From: Pseudoxanthomonas sp. X-1
GTDB lineage: Bacteria; Pseudomonadota; Gammaproteobacteria; Xanthomonadales; Xanthomonadaceae
Direction of reading: 5' to 3'
Length of the DNA: 64,000 nucleotides
Assembly: GCF_020042665.1 (NCBI RefSeq)
Contig: NZ_CP083376.1
Coordinates: 4,190,001 to 4,254,000 of the forward strand
Part shown: positions 12,286-21,800 of the stretch, piece by piece
How the letters are laid out: each line of letters starts with the position of its first letter
Position numbering within the stretch: the first letter of the stretch is position 1
Program-made: the position numbers and the translations under genes
Notes under the pieces: generated by a model
The model's input: only the letters and a program-made list of their open reading frames with translations
Told to the model about the DNA's origin: nothing
Database searches by the model: none

Positions 12286-12504
12286 CTGTCTGAGCCGTAA
12301 AGCGAGCCGAGCATCGCAGGAAGTCAGGGCCGAAGAGTCGCCCTGTTTGAGCGAAGCGAGTTTGGGCGACGTGCCCTGACTTCCGAGAAGCGCAGGGGAC
12401 CGCCGCGCAGCGGCGGCTCGCGTCCCGGCGAGAAGCGGTTTTGGCTACTTTTGACAAGACAAAAGTAGCTCGCGCGGCGAAGCCGTGCGAAAGCTTTGCT
12501 TTTA
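12286..12504 (+). ncRNA. Four-hairpin structured 3' UTR element, copy 1 (after aroE)
   Basis: Starts CTGTCTGAGCCGTAAAGCGA. Hairpin 1: 12319-12330 (GGAAGTCAGGGC) pairs perfectly with 12373-12384. An inner stem, 12338-12343 (TCGCCC) with 12364-12369, encloses the 20-nt loop TGTTTGAGCGAAGCGAGTTT. The internal loop is CGAAGAG against CGT. Hairpin 2: 12400-12416. Hairpin 3: 12444-12453 with 12460-12469 around ACAAGA. Hairpin 4: 12470-12490, followed by AAAGCTTTGCTTTT. The stem bases differ in the other two copies while pairing is kept. Whether it is made as RNA is inferred from its sense position behind aroE. Confidence 0.6.
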
Positions 12505-12540
12505 GGCTCGACGTTCAACGCCGACGCGTACTTGCTCGCC

Positions 12541-12582
12541 AGAGCAGCGAGAGCAGCGAGAGCAGCGAGAGCAGCGAGAGCA
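12541..12582 (+). repeat. Nine-base tandem repeat (AGAGCAGCG)
   Basis: Four and a half units of AGAGCAGCG in tandem between structured element copy 1 and the end of the OsmC gene. No spacers of CRISPR type are present. Probably slippage-derived. Confidence 0.7.
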
Positions 12583-12588
12583 ACAGCG

Positions 12589-12629
12589 ATCGTGCCGCTA
12601 ACGCAAGGGGACTTGGGTCCCCTCACGAT
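12589..12629. terminator. Bipartite hairpin between convergent genes, terminator candidate
   Basis: AGGGGAC (12606-12612) pairs with GTCCCCT (12617-12623), and the outer ATCGTG (12589-12594) pairs with CACGAT (12624-12629). It lies 16 bp past the stop of the minus-strand OsmC gene. There is no T-run, so intrinsic termination is unproven. Confidence 0.35.
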
Positions 12630-12644
12630 GACGCCCCAACTGCC

Positions 12645-13823
12645 TTATCCCCTGGCCCCAGCCACATAAGGCCCATGCACGATCCGGCCTTCCAGCTTCT
12701 GAGAATCCTTGACCAGGTTGTACAGCGGGCAGGTGTCCTCCACCGCCTTGGCCAACGCATCGATGTCCGCCCGCGAATTCGGCGAAGCGACGTCGACCTG
12801 ATAGGTGATGTAGCCATAGCGCGCCGGTGACTTCGCGTTCCTGCCGAAGCGCGGACTGAGCTCGGCATCGGCGGTGAGTTCGAGCTTGTCCAGCAGCACG
12901 CCGCGGGCGGCCGCCTGGATCTCGAAGATGTGCGTCGGGCAGGTGGTCACCACGCCCAGCAGATTCTCTTCCACGGTCGGCGCCAGGCCGCGACCCAGCA
13001 GGCCGGGCGCACTGTCGTGGAGCGCGCTGAAGTAGCCGTCGTCGCCCAGCCAGGTCTGCCGCAGGCCGGTATGCGGCTCCACCCGCGTGTGCGCGATCAG
13101 GGTGCGCGGCGCCTGCGCCTCGCCGCGCGGCTTGCTGGACGTCAGCGTGCCCTTGGTCACCGGCACCTGGTCTTCGAGGATGAACTCGCGCAGGCCCGGC
13201 TGCGTATTGGGCGCGCGCTGGGCCGGGGTCTGCTGGTAGTGGATCGTCAGCGGACTGACCTGGTGCGGCTGCGTCACCAGGTCGATGACCGAGGAGTTGG
13301 CGTGGACGGCGGCCTTCAACGCCTGAAGCTCCGCATCCGATGCCGGCGACTGGATGTAGGCCACGTAGGACAGGTTGTTGGGATAGCTGAGGTTGGCGTT
13401 CTTGCGCTCGGGGATACTGGTGAACACGATGTCCAACGCATCCAGCGGCACGCCACGCACGGCGGCCTGGACGATGTATTCGTCGGCCACCGCGCTGGAC
13501 AGCATCGCCACCAGCGATTCCCACGAGCCGGGCGCCAGGTTGAAGCCGGCGCCCTGGCGCGGGCTGTCGCTCAGCCACTGGAACTGTTCCCTGTCGCCAA
13601 CGCGCAACCGGCGCACGCCCGAGCGGCCTTCGGCGATCACATGCGCATGCAGGCGCGTGGGTGCGGCGTCCTGCTGCTGCAGGGCCGAAATGGCCTGCGC
13701 CTTGTCCTTCAGATAATCGCGCAGGGGCTGGTCGCTCTCCGCCGAGCGGGCCGGCGATACGGACAGCAACGATGACAGCGCCAGGACGGCGCCGATAAGG
13801 AGCTTGGACGAAACAGTGGGCAT
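12645..13823 (-). CDS. Exported tandem OsmC-domain protein, N-terminal domain degenerate
   Basis: A 392-residue protein with a Sec-type signal peptide (MPTVSSKLLIGAVLALSSLL, cleaved near ARSAES). It contains two OsmC-like domains. The second (about residues 200-392) has both OsmC cysteines, Cys295 in TTCPTHIFEIQAAARG and Cys365 in TCPLYNLV, spaced as in OsmC peroxidases that reduce organic hydroperoxides. The first (about 35-190) aligns by eye (AVADEYIVQAAVRGVPLDAL and ANSSVIDLV), but Ser stands at both Cys positions. OsmC proteins are normally about 140 residues and cytoplasmic; export and duplication are unusual. It diverges from the TonB receptor at 14029 across a 205-bp gap. Peroxidase function is inferred, not shown. 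Confidence 0.8.
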   Translation of the reverse strand: MPTVSSKLLIGAVLALSSLLSVSPARSAESDQPLRDYLKDKAQAISALQQQDAAPTRLHAHVIAEGRSGVRRLRVGDREQFQWLSDSPRQGAGFNLAPGSWESLVAMLSSAVADEYIVQAAVRGVPLDALDIVFTSIPERKNANLSYPNNLSYVAYIQSPASDAELQALKAAVHANSSVIDLVTQPHQVSPLTIHYQQTPAQRAPNTQPGLREFILEDQVPVTKGTLTSSKPRGEAQAPRTLIAHTRVEPHTGLRQTWLGDDGYFSALHDSAPGLLGRGLAPTVEENLLGVVTTCPTHIFEIQAAARGVLLDKLELTADAELSPRFGRNAKSPARYGYITYQVDVASPNSRADIDALAKAVEDTCPLYNLVKDSQKLEGRIVHGPYVAGARG

Positions 13824-14028
13824 GGGCTGACGCTTCGGATGGACAAAGAGCGTGCATCTTCACTGACAACGCCCGTCTCCCCTCATGCCGATCGGCCATG
13901 TGGAAACGCCTCACCCTTTCATCGGCAACCGCTCCTTGCGCCGGCATAAGCAGCGAATAAATCCGCATTTCGCAAACCGATGAACGCTGTTCAGGCTGCT
14001 GCTCCCCTTCACCGACACAGGGCGCCGC

Positions 14029-17000
14029 GTGCAGCCGCATCGTCATTCTCCAAACCCGCTCGTGCTGGAGACGCGCGCTCGATCCCGGTTGTCGCTGGCG
14101 CTGTGCGCACTGCTTTGCAGCGGCACGCTGCATGCGCAGGACACCACCGAGCGCGACACCAAGCCGCAGGACGCGACGGCGCAAACGACCGACGTGCCGC
14201 AGCACGGCGACAGCAAGACGCTGGACAAGGTGTCCGTGGTGGGCTCGCAGATCGCCGGCGGTGGCGCGCAGGCGGCGCTGCCGGTGGTCAGCGTGAGCAA
14301 GGAGCAGATCGACTCGACCGGCGCGACCAAGGGCGATGAGCTGTTCCGCAACCTGCCGCAGTTCGGCGATGTGGCCTTCACCCAGAAGACCGTCAATGCC
14401 GGCCGCAACCAGAACTATGCGCGCGGCGACGTGGCCTCGATCAACCTGCGCAACATCGGCTCGCAGTACACGCTGCTGCTGGTCGATGGTCGCCGCACGG
14501 TTCAGTACCCGCTCAGCGGCAACACGCCTTCCTACAACGCCAACGCGATCCCCACCTTCGGCCTCGACCGCCTGGACGTGCTGCTCGATGGCGCCGCGGC
14601 CGTGTACGGCTCCGATGCGGTGGCCGGCGTGGTCAACCTGGTCCTGCCCAGCAACCTCAACGGCGGCGGGGTCGAACTGGGCTATGGCCACGCCGAGGGC
14701 ACCAGCCGTTCGACCCGGTCGCTCGACGGCTACTGGGGCAGCGACTTCGCCGAGGGGCGCGGCAACGTCAGCCTGCTCTACGGCGCCTCGCACCAGAGCA
14801 AGCTGCTCAACAGCGACCAGGCCTATACCGCGACGGCCCGGCGCAGCATCGCCGAGGACGGCCGCGCGGTGCCCGATCCCAACGGCACCGCCGGTGGACT
14901 GAGCACCTACACGCCCTGGGGTCAGTTCACGCTGGTCAGGAAGAACGCCGACGGCTCGGTCGCGACGCTGGGCCAGCCGTACTACGTCGACACCACCGGC
15001 ACCCTGCGCCGCGCCAGTTCGGTTCCGACCTCGCTGCGCTACGACACCTCGGCCGCGCCAGGCATCACCCAGGAGCCCTCGGTCGACAAGGCCAACGTCT
15101 ACGCGAGCGCGCACTTCGATCTGAGCCAGACGACCCAGCTTTTCGGCGAACTGGGCTACTACCGTGCGAAGTCCGAATCGCGCTTCTCCGGCGGCCCGAA
15201 CTCGGTGCTGAGCTCCACGGTGCCCAACTACGTGTACGTCGACACCAACGCGTACTGGGTTCCCGCGTCCCTGCGCGCCGCCGCCGCCGCGGCCGGCGCC
15301 AGCGCGATCCGCCTGACCAACTACCAGCTGGTCGACGAGCCCGTGCAGCGCCTGAAGGACGACAACTCGGAAGTGCGGGTGCTGACCGGCGTGCGCGGCA
15401 GCACCGAGGGCGGCTGGAACTGGGAGAGCGCCGTCCTGTACGCGCGTGCCCGCGTGGTCGACAGCCAGCAGAACGGCCTGTTCAATCAGTTCGTCGCGGC
15501 GTTGAACAAGACCACCGCCGACGCCTACAACCCCTTCAATGGCGGCGACCCGTCGCATCCGAGCTGGGGCGACGCCACGCCCTCCGACCTGGCCGGCATC
15601 CTGGGCTGGACCACGCGCATCGGCACCACCACGCTGGCCTCGTGGGACTTCAAGGTCGATCGGCCCGATGCGCTGCGCTGGTACGCGGGCGAGATCGGCG
15701 TGGCCGCGGGTGTGGAGCTTCGCCGCGAGACCGCCAAGGACGACCGCGACGCGAACGTCGACGGCACCGTCCAGTACCTCGACTGGTATACGGGTAACGT
15801 CAACTCGAGCAACGTGTTCCTGACCAGCTATTCCGACGACATCAGCGCCAGCCGCACGGTGAAGTCCGTCTTCGCCGAGCTCGCCGTGCCGCTGGTCTCG
15901 CCCGAGCTGGGCATTCCGCTGGTCAAGGCCATCGATCTGCAGGTCGCCGGCCGTTACGAGGACTACAACGACGCCGGCTCGGTGGCCAAGCCGAAGCTGG
16001 CGCTGGCCTGGAACGTGGTGGACGGCCTGCTGCTGCGCGGCTCGGTGAGCGGCGGCTTCCACGCGCCCGCGCTGGAGCTGGCCAACTCCGGGACCATCTG
16101 GCGCGGCGGCAGTACGACCGACCTGATCCGCTGCGATGCGCTGGTCAAGCGCGGCGCCTACGCCAGCTACAGCGCCTGCACCAGCGCCACGAGCGGCGCG
16201 GTGCTGCTGGCGCCGCTGTCCACGAACATCGACACCGGCACGGTGTTCGACAAGGGCAGCATCAAGCCGGAGACCAGCAAGCAGTACTCGTACGGGTTCG
16301 TGTTCGAGCCGGCGTTCCTGCCCGACGCGGCCGGCCGGCTGAACTTGGGCGTGAACGCCTGGCAGATCCGGATCGACAACCCGATCAGCGCGCTCGGCGG
16401 GACCAACGAACTGCTCTACGACGCCTATCTGCGCACCAGCGGTCAGGGCGGCAGTCCCAACGTCGTCCGGCTCGACCCCACTGCCGAGGACGCGGCCCAG
16501 TTCGCCGGCTCCGGCATCGCCCCGGTCGGCGCGCTGCAGTACGTCAAGACCTACTACGCCAACGGCAACCCGCTCACCGCCCGCGGCATCGACTACGACC
16601 TGAGCTGGCGCAAGCGCGGCACGGCCTGGGGCGACTGGACGTTCACCGTCAACGTCAGCCAGCTCAAGCGCTACTCGCAGGAGCCGCTGCCGCAGGTCAA
16701 GGCCATCGCCGGCGCGATCGCCAGCGGCGTGCTGGTGAACATCGTCGACCCCGCCACGCTGGCCGCCTACAACCAGGTCGGCCTGGAGGGCGCCAAGCCG
16801 GAGTGGCGCGGCAGCGCGGCGCTGATCTGGCATCGGGACGACTGGACGGTGCGCCTGCGCGACAACTACATCGGCAGCGTCACCAGCGCGGCCTACAGCT
16901 TCGTGGCCAGCACCGCGCCGCAAAAGGTCGATGCCACCCAGTTGTGGACGCTGTCGCTGAAGAAGGGCTTCAGCCTGGGCGCGCTGGCGGGCAGCTACGT

Positions 17001-17124
17001 CGAGGTCGGCGCGCGCAACCTGTTCGACAAGGATCCGCCGCTGGACGCCGGCGGCAACTATCTGGCCGCGCTGTACGAAGACTACGGCCGCTATCTCTAC
17101 CTCAACGTGGGCGCCACCTGGTGA
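14029..17124 (+). CDS. TonB-dependent receptor (1031 residues)
   Basis: Outer-membrane import receptor. The N-terminus carries a signal-like stretch (LSLALCALLCSGTLHAQ), then a linker, the plug domain from about residue 65 (VSVVGSQIAGGGAQAALPVV, later SQYTLLLVDGRRTVQYPLSG and AAAVYGSDAVAGVVNLVLPS) and a long beta-barrel ending in YGRYLYLNVGATW with the terminal aromatic residue expected for barrel assembly. The GTG at 14029 is the farthest start in frame; no ATG with a good ribosome-binding site is near, so the true start may lie a few codons on. A DUF1684 gene follows after 32 bp and is probably in the same operon. The ligand is not evident. Confidence 0.92.
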   Translation: MQPHRHSPNPLVLETRARSRLSLALCALLCSGTLHAQDTTERDTKPQDATAQTTDVPQHGDSKTLDKVSVVGSQIAGGGAQAALPVVSVSKEQIDSTGATKGDELFRNLPQFGDVAFTQKTVNAGRNQNYARGDVASINLRNIGSQYTLLLVDGRRTVQYPLSGNTPSYNANAIPTFGLDRLDVLLDGAAAVYGSDAVAGVVNLVLPSNLNGGGVELGYGHAEGTSRSTRSLDGYWGSDFAEGRGNVSLLYGASHQSKLLNSDQAYTATARRSIAEDGRAVPDPNGTAGGLSTYTPWGQFTLVRKNADGSVATLGQPYYVDTTGTLRRASSVPTSLRYDTSAAPGITQEPSVDKANVYASAHFDLSQTTQLFGELGYYRAKSESRFSGGPNSVLSSTVPNYVYVDTNAYWVPASLRAAAAAAGASAIRLTNYQLVDEPVQRLKDDNSEVRVLTGVRGSTEGGWNWESAVLYARARVVDSQQNGLFNQFVAALNKTTADAYNPFNGGDPSHPSWGDATPSDLAGILGWTTRIGTTTLASWDFKVDRPDALRWYAGEIGVAAGVELRRETAKDDRDANVDGTVQYLDWYTGNVNSSNVFLTSYSDDISASRTVKSVFAELAVPLVSPELGIPLVKAIDLQVAGRYEDYNDAGSVAKPKLALAWNVVDGLLLRGSVSGGFHAPALELANSGTIWRGGSTTDLIRCDALVKRGAYASYSACTSATSGAVLLAPLSTNIDTGTVFDKGSIKPETSKQYSYGFVFEPAFLPDAAGRLNLGVNAWQIRIDNPISALGGTNELLYDAYLRTSGQGGSPNVVRLDPTAEDAAQFAGSGIAPVGALQYVKTYYANGNPLTARGIDYDLSWRKRGTAWGDWTFTVNVSQLKRYSQEPLPQVKAIAGAIASGVLVNIVDPATLAAYNQVGLEGAKPEWRGSAALIWHRDDWTVRLRDNYIGSVTSAAYSFVASTAPQKVDATQLWTLSLKKGFSLGALAGSYVEVGARNLFDKDPPLDAGGNYLAALYEDYGRYLYLNVGATW

Positions 17125-17156
17125 GCGCCCGCCTCTTCCCTCAACGGAGCACCCTC

Positions 17157-18143
17157 GTGAAGACTTCGCATCCCGCGCCCAGGCGACTCGCCGCCGGCCT
17201 GCTCATCGCGCTGCTGTCCGGCACCGGCGCCTGGGCGGCCGACCTTCCCAAGCCGGGCGCCGCGTCCGGCCAGCCCAACGCAAGCGCCTTCGCCCAGGCG
17301 CAGGCCAAATTCGAGCAGGACTATGCCACCGGGCTGCGCAAGCCCGACGGCTGGCCCAGCGTGATCGGGCTGCACTGGATCGAGCCGGGCAAACAGTCGG
17401 TGGGCGGCGCGGACGGCAACCGCATCAAGCTGGCGATCGCGCCGGCCACGCTGGGCGTGATCGAGGAGCGCGGACAGACCGTCTACTTCACCCCGGCCAA
17501 GGCGGCCGCGATCACCGTGGACGGCAAGCCGCTGGACCATGAGATCGCGCTCGCGCCCGAGGGCCACGATGGCGGCACCCAGCTGGTGTACGACGGCGGA
17601 AAGGGCAAGATCAGCCTGATCAAGCGCGCCGACCGGCTGGCGCTGCGCGTGCGTCATGCCGACGCGCCGACACGGCTGAACTTCGCGGGGGTGGATTTCT
17701 ATCCGGCCAACCCGGCCTGGGCGATCAAGGCCAGGTTCCATCCCAATCCGCCGGGCACCACGCTGCCGATCGCCAACATCATCGGCAACGTCACCGACAC
17801 GCCGAATCCGGGCTATGTGGAGTTCGAGAAGAACGGCAAGACCTGGCGCCTGCAGGCCCTCGGCGACCCGAGCAAGAGCCTGAACTTCATCTTCCGCGAC
17901 GGCACCAGCGGCAAGACGACGTATCCGAACGCGCGCTTCCTGCGCACCGGACCGGTGGCGGCCGACGGCACGGTGCTCATCGACTTCAATCGCGCCTACA
18001 ACCCGCCCTGCGCCTACACCGCGTATGCGACCTGCCCGCTCCCTCCGAGGGAGAACCTGCTCGGCAAGACCGCCGACGGTCAGGTCGCGCAGCTGGCAGT
18101 GGAGGCCGGGGAGAAGAAATACCGCGGCCAGGTCGACCACTAG
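17157..18143 (+). CDS. Exported DUF1684 family protein
   Basis: A 328-residue protein with a signal peptide (MKTSHPAPRRLAAGLLIALL, cleaved after AWA). The DUF1684 core shows KPDGWPSVIGLHWIEPGKQS near the start and the family's most conserved block, DFNRAYNPPCAYTAYATCPL, near the end, followed by the VEAGEKKYR motif. The two cysteines in that block may be structural. No reaction is known for the family. The GTG start is chosen because GGAG lies 7 nt upstream. Its position right after a TonB receptor suggests a periplasmic role linked to the imported ligand, but this is inference from context only. Confidence 0.9.
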   Translation: MKTSHPAPRRLAAGLLIALLSGTGAWAADLPKPGAASGQPNASAFAQAQAKFEQDYATGLRKPDGWPSVIGLHWIEPGKQSVGGADGNRIKLAIAPATLGVIEERGQTVYFTPAKAAAITVDGKPLDHEIALAPEGHDGGTQLVYDGGKGKISLIKRADRLALRVRHADAPTRLNFAGVDFYPANPAWAIKARFHPNPPGTTLPIANIIGNVTDTPNPGYVEFEKNGKTWRLQALGDPSKSLNFIFRDGTSGKTTYPNARFLRTGPVAADGTVLIDFNRAYNPPCAYTAYATCPLPPRENLLGKTADGQVAQLAVEAGEKKYRGQVDH

Positions 18144-18149
18144 GCCCGG

Positions 18150-18791
18150 CTAGCCCGCCAGCCGCTGCAACGCCTCACGTAGCGCCAGCCCGCCGCCGCC
18201 GATCAGCACGCCGAAGTAGACGATGCTGGCCAGATTCATCAGATGGCCCAACAGCGCCGCGACACCGTCGCGCTGCATCAGGCCGATGGCCAGCAGCAGG
18301 ATCGCCAGCGCCGGCAGGGTGTTGGAGAACGGCACGAAGCCGAACGGCGCCATCAGCAGCAGCGCGCCCAGCACCAGGCCGGCGTCGTTGACCGTCTCGG
18401 CCGGGCGCGAATCGACCAGCGCGGGCAGCCGGTGCGGACGGCTGATCTTCTGCAGCCGCCCCACCCAGACCATGCCGCGGCCCAGCGCGCTGCGCAGCCG
18501 GTCGGCCGGCAGCTGGCGCGCGCGCAGCTTCGCCGGCAGCCACAGCGGGCGGCGCAGCAGGCGGCACACGCCCACCAGCAGGATGCCGGCGCCGAACACC
18601 GTGCTCACCCCGGGAATCGACACCGGGATCAGGAACACCAGCGTCAGCAGCGCGGTGAGCAGCAGCAGTCCCTGCGGCCCGAACTGGTCGAGCAGCGCGT
18701 CCAGGCTGAGCTGGTCCGGCGGCAGCTGGTCGATGGCCTGTTGCAGCTGGTCGCCCAGCGCGGTGGTGGACGGGTCGGGCGCGGCGCGCAT
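18150..18791 (-). CDS. ExoD-family membrane protein
   Basis: A 213-residue integral membrane protein of the exopolysaccharide-synthesis ExoD family. A short amphipathic N-terminus (LGDQLQQAIDQLPPDQLSLD) precedes hydrophobic segments such as GLLLLTALLTLVFLIPVSI, LVLGALLLMAPFGFVPFSNT and LPALAILLLAIGLMQRDG. The last two are the conserved ExoD stretch with the P-F-x-N-x-x-P motif. The name comes from Rhizobium exoD mutants; the biochemical role is unclear. I chose the ATG at 18789-18791 (MRAAPDP) over an upstream ATG at 18866, because the extra residues overlap an inverted repeat (18838-18867) and do not look conserved. It converges with the DUF1684 gene, 6 bp apart. Confidence 0.82.
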   Translation of the reverse strand: MRAAPDPSTTALGDQLQQAIDQLPPDQLSLDALLDQFGPQGLLLLTALLTLVFLIPVSIPGVSTVFGAGILLVGVCRLLRRPLWLPAKLRARQLPADRLRSALGRGMVWVGRLQKISRPHRLPALVDSRPAETVNDAGLVLGALLLMAPFGFVPFSNTLPALAILLLAIGLMQRDGVAALLGHLMNLASIVYFGVLIGGGGLALREALQRLAG

Positions 18792-18879
18792 GCGGGATCC
18801 GAAGCGACGTGGGACCGCGAGCCTAGCCCGGCCGCGCATGTCGGCGCTGTCAGTCGGCGCCGACATGCGAAGGCGCGAT

Positions 18880-21800
18880 TCAGCGCGCCGCGGCGCCGTG
18901 CGCGGCCAGGAAGGCGCGCAGCGAGGCCGGCTTGACCGGCTTGGTCAGCAGGCGATAGCCGCGCTCGCGCGCCTCGGCCTTGAGTTCGTCGCGGCCATCG
19001 GCGGTCAGCAGCGCGCCGGCGATCGGGCCCGGGCTGGCGGCGCGCAGCGCGTCCAGGGTGTCCAGGCCTTCCAGGCGGTCGTGCAGGTGGTAGTCGACCA
19101 GCATCACCGCCGGCGCCTCGGCCACCACGCGCTCCAGCGCCGCATCGACGGTGGCGGCGGTGACCACGTTCACGCCCCAGCGGCCCAGCAGCACGCGCAT
19201 GCCGTCCAGGATCTCCTGGTCGTTGTCCACGCACAGCACCTTGAGGCCGGTCAGCGAGTCGCTGGCCGGCATGCGTCGCGGCACCGCCGGACGGGCGCTG
19301 ATGCTGGCCGCGCGCGGCACGGTGATGGAGAACATGCTGCCCTTGCCGACGTTGCTGCGCGCGTCCAGCGGCGCGTCCAGCACGCGCGAGATGCGCTGGC
19401 AGATCGACAGGCCCAGCCCCAGGCCCTGCTCGCCCCAGTCGAAGGGCTGCTGGTAGCGCTGGAACTCGTCGAAGATCTGCCGCATGTGCTGCGGCGGGAT
19501 GCCCGGGCCGGTGTCCCACACCTGCAGCTCCAGCTGCGCGCCGCGGCCGCGCATGCCCAGCACGATCCGGCCCGAGCGGGTGTAGCGCAGCGCATTGGCG
19601 ATGAAGTTCTGCAGCACCCGGCGCAGCAGGCGGCGATCGCTGCGCACCGGGGCGCGGTCGCGCACGTGCACGCGCAGCTGCAGGCCGCGGCCGGCGGCCA
19701 CCGGCGCGTACTGCGCGGCCAGCTCGCGCATGACCTCGGCCGCGTCGAAGTCGGTCAGTTCCGCGCGCAGGCGGTTGTGGTCCATGCGCGAGACGTCCAG
19801 CAGGCCGTCGAGCAGCTCCTCGGCCGCGCGCAGCGAGGCGTCCACGCGTTCGGCCAGGCGCACCTGCTCGGCCGCGTCGCCACCGCTCTCGCGCAGGGCC
19901 GAGGTGAACAGCCGCGCCGCGTTGAGCGGCTGCAGCACGTCGTGGCTGATCGCCGCCAGGAAGCGGGACTTGGACTGCTGCGCCGACTCGGCCTCCTCGC
20001 TGCGCTGGGCCACGCGCTGTTCGAGGTTCTCGTTGGCCTCCAGCAGCGCCAGCTCGACGCGCTTGAACTCGGTCACGTCGTTGTAGCTGGTGACATAGCC
20101 GCCGCCGGGCAGCGGCTGGCCGCGCATCTCGATCACCTGGCCGTCGCTGCGCGTGCGCTCGAACACGTGCGGGCTGCCGGCGCGCATGTAGCCGATGCGC
20201 TTGGCGATCTGCTCCTCGACATCGCCCTCGCCCAGCTCGCCGCGCTCGGCGTTGTAGCGGATCAGGTCGGCGACCGGGCGGCCGACGTAGAGCATGCCCT
20301 CGGGATAGCCGAACATGGTCTGGTAGCGGCGGTTCCAGGCGACCAGGCGCATCTCCGGATCGACCACGCTCACGCCCGAGCTGATGTTCTCCAGCGTGGA
20401 GGAGAGGATCTCGCGGTTGAAGCGCAGCTCCTGACCGGCCTCGTCCAGCACCGCCACCACCTCGCCCAGCTCCATGCCCGAGCCGCGCAGCACGCTGGTC
20501 AGCACCAGCCGCGCCGACGCCGCGCCGATGGCCGAGGCCAGCAGGCGCTCGGTGAACTGCACCCAGGCACGGTCGGCGTTGGCGTCGAGCTTGAGCTCGC
20601 GGCCCAACTCGCGCGCCTGCTCGGCGAAGGCGCGCGAGGCGTGGCGTTCGCCGACCACGCGCTGGGCCAGCGACATCAGGTCGGCCACGCGCACGTTGCC
20701 CGGCCACTCGCTGGCGATCAGCGCGCGCCGCTGCGCGTACGGGTCCAGGAACGGCACGATGCGCAGGCGCTCGTCCAGCGAGGGCCGCCAGCGCGCCGAG
20801 ACCAGCATCATCGTGCCGGTGTTGAGCAGCAGCGACCAGAACGTGCCGTGGGTGAGCGGGTCCCAGCCGCTGAGGTTGAACAGTTGCTGCGGCTTGAGCC
20901 AGGAAATGCCGAACGGCCCGGTCTCCAGCCACTCCGGCCCCAGCCAGCCCGAAGCCGACAGCGTCGGCAGCAGCAGCGTGTAGCCCCATACCGCGAAGCC
21001 CGCCGCCATGCCCAGCTCGACGCCGCGCTTGCTGGCGCCGCGCCAGTACAGCCCGCCGATCAGCGCCGGGGCGAACTGCGCGACCGCGGCGAAGGCGATC
21101 AGGCCGTAGCTGGCCAGCGTGCTGTCGCCGTTGCTGCCGCGGTGGTAGGCGTAGGCGCACAGCGCCAGCACCAGGATGGTGACCCGGCGCACCCACAGCA
21201 CGCGCGTGGCCACGTCGGCCGCGTCGTGGCGCTCGCCCCAGCCGCGGCGCAGCAGGATCGGCATGACCAGGTCGTTGCTGATCATGGTCGCCAGCGCGAT
21301 GCTGGCCACGATCACCATGCCGGTAGCGGCCGAGAAGCCGCCGATGTAGGCGGCCATGGCCAGCTTGTCCTGGCCGATGGCCAGCGGCAGGGCCAGCACG
21401 AAGGTGTCGCCGGCCTGCGCGCCGTGCCCGCCGAACAGCTCCACCCCGGCGGTGGCGATGGGCACCACCATCAGCGAGATGATCACCAGGTAGGCGCCGA
21501 ACATCCAGCGCGCGCGGCGCACGTCGCCCACGTCGCCGCATTCGACCACCGCCACCTGGAACTGGCGCGGCAGGCACAGGATGGCCAGGAAGCCCAACAG
21601 CGTCTGGGTGAGGAAGCCGGCCGGCGGCTGGCTTTCGAACAGCGTGCGCGCCGCCTCGCCCAGCGGCTGGTCGCGCGCGCTCAACCACTGCCAGGACACC
21701 AGGCCCACGGCCACCAGCGCCACCAGCTTGACCACCGACTCCAGCGCCAGGGCGGCCATCATGCCGTGGTGGTGCTCGGTGGCATCGACCTGGCGGGTGC

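Noticed and set aside
12541..12582. CRISPR-like tandem repeat
   Set aside because: Units are 9 bp with no spacers; simple slippage repeat.
12441..12830. Frame beginning MATFDKTKVARAAKP and its near twin at 27585
   Set aside because: Lies within the structured repeat; the residues come from hairpins 3 and 4 and differ after the repeat ends.
12598..16923. Very long open frame on the minus strand opposite the TonB receptor (over 1400 codons)
   Set aside because: High GC keeps antisense frames open; the residues are Arg/Gly/Ala/His-rich and show no family pattern, while the plus strand has a clear receptor.
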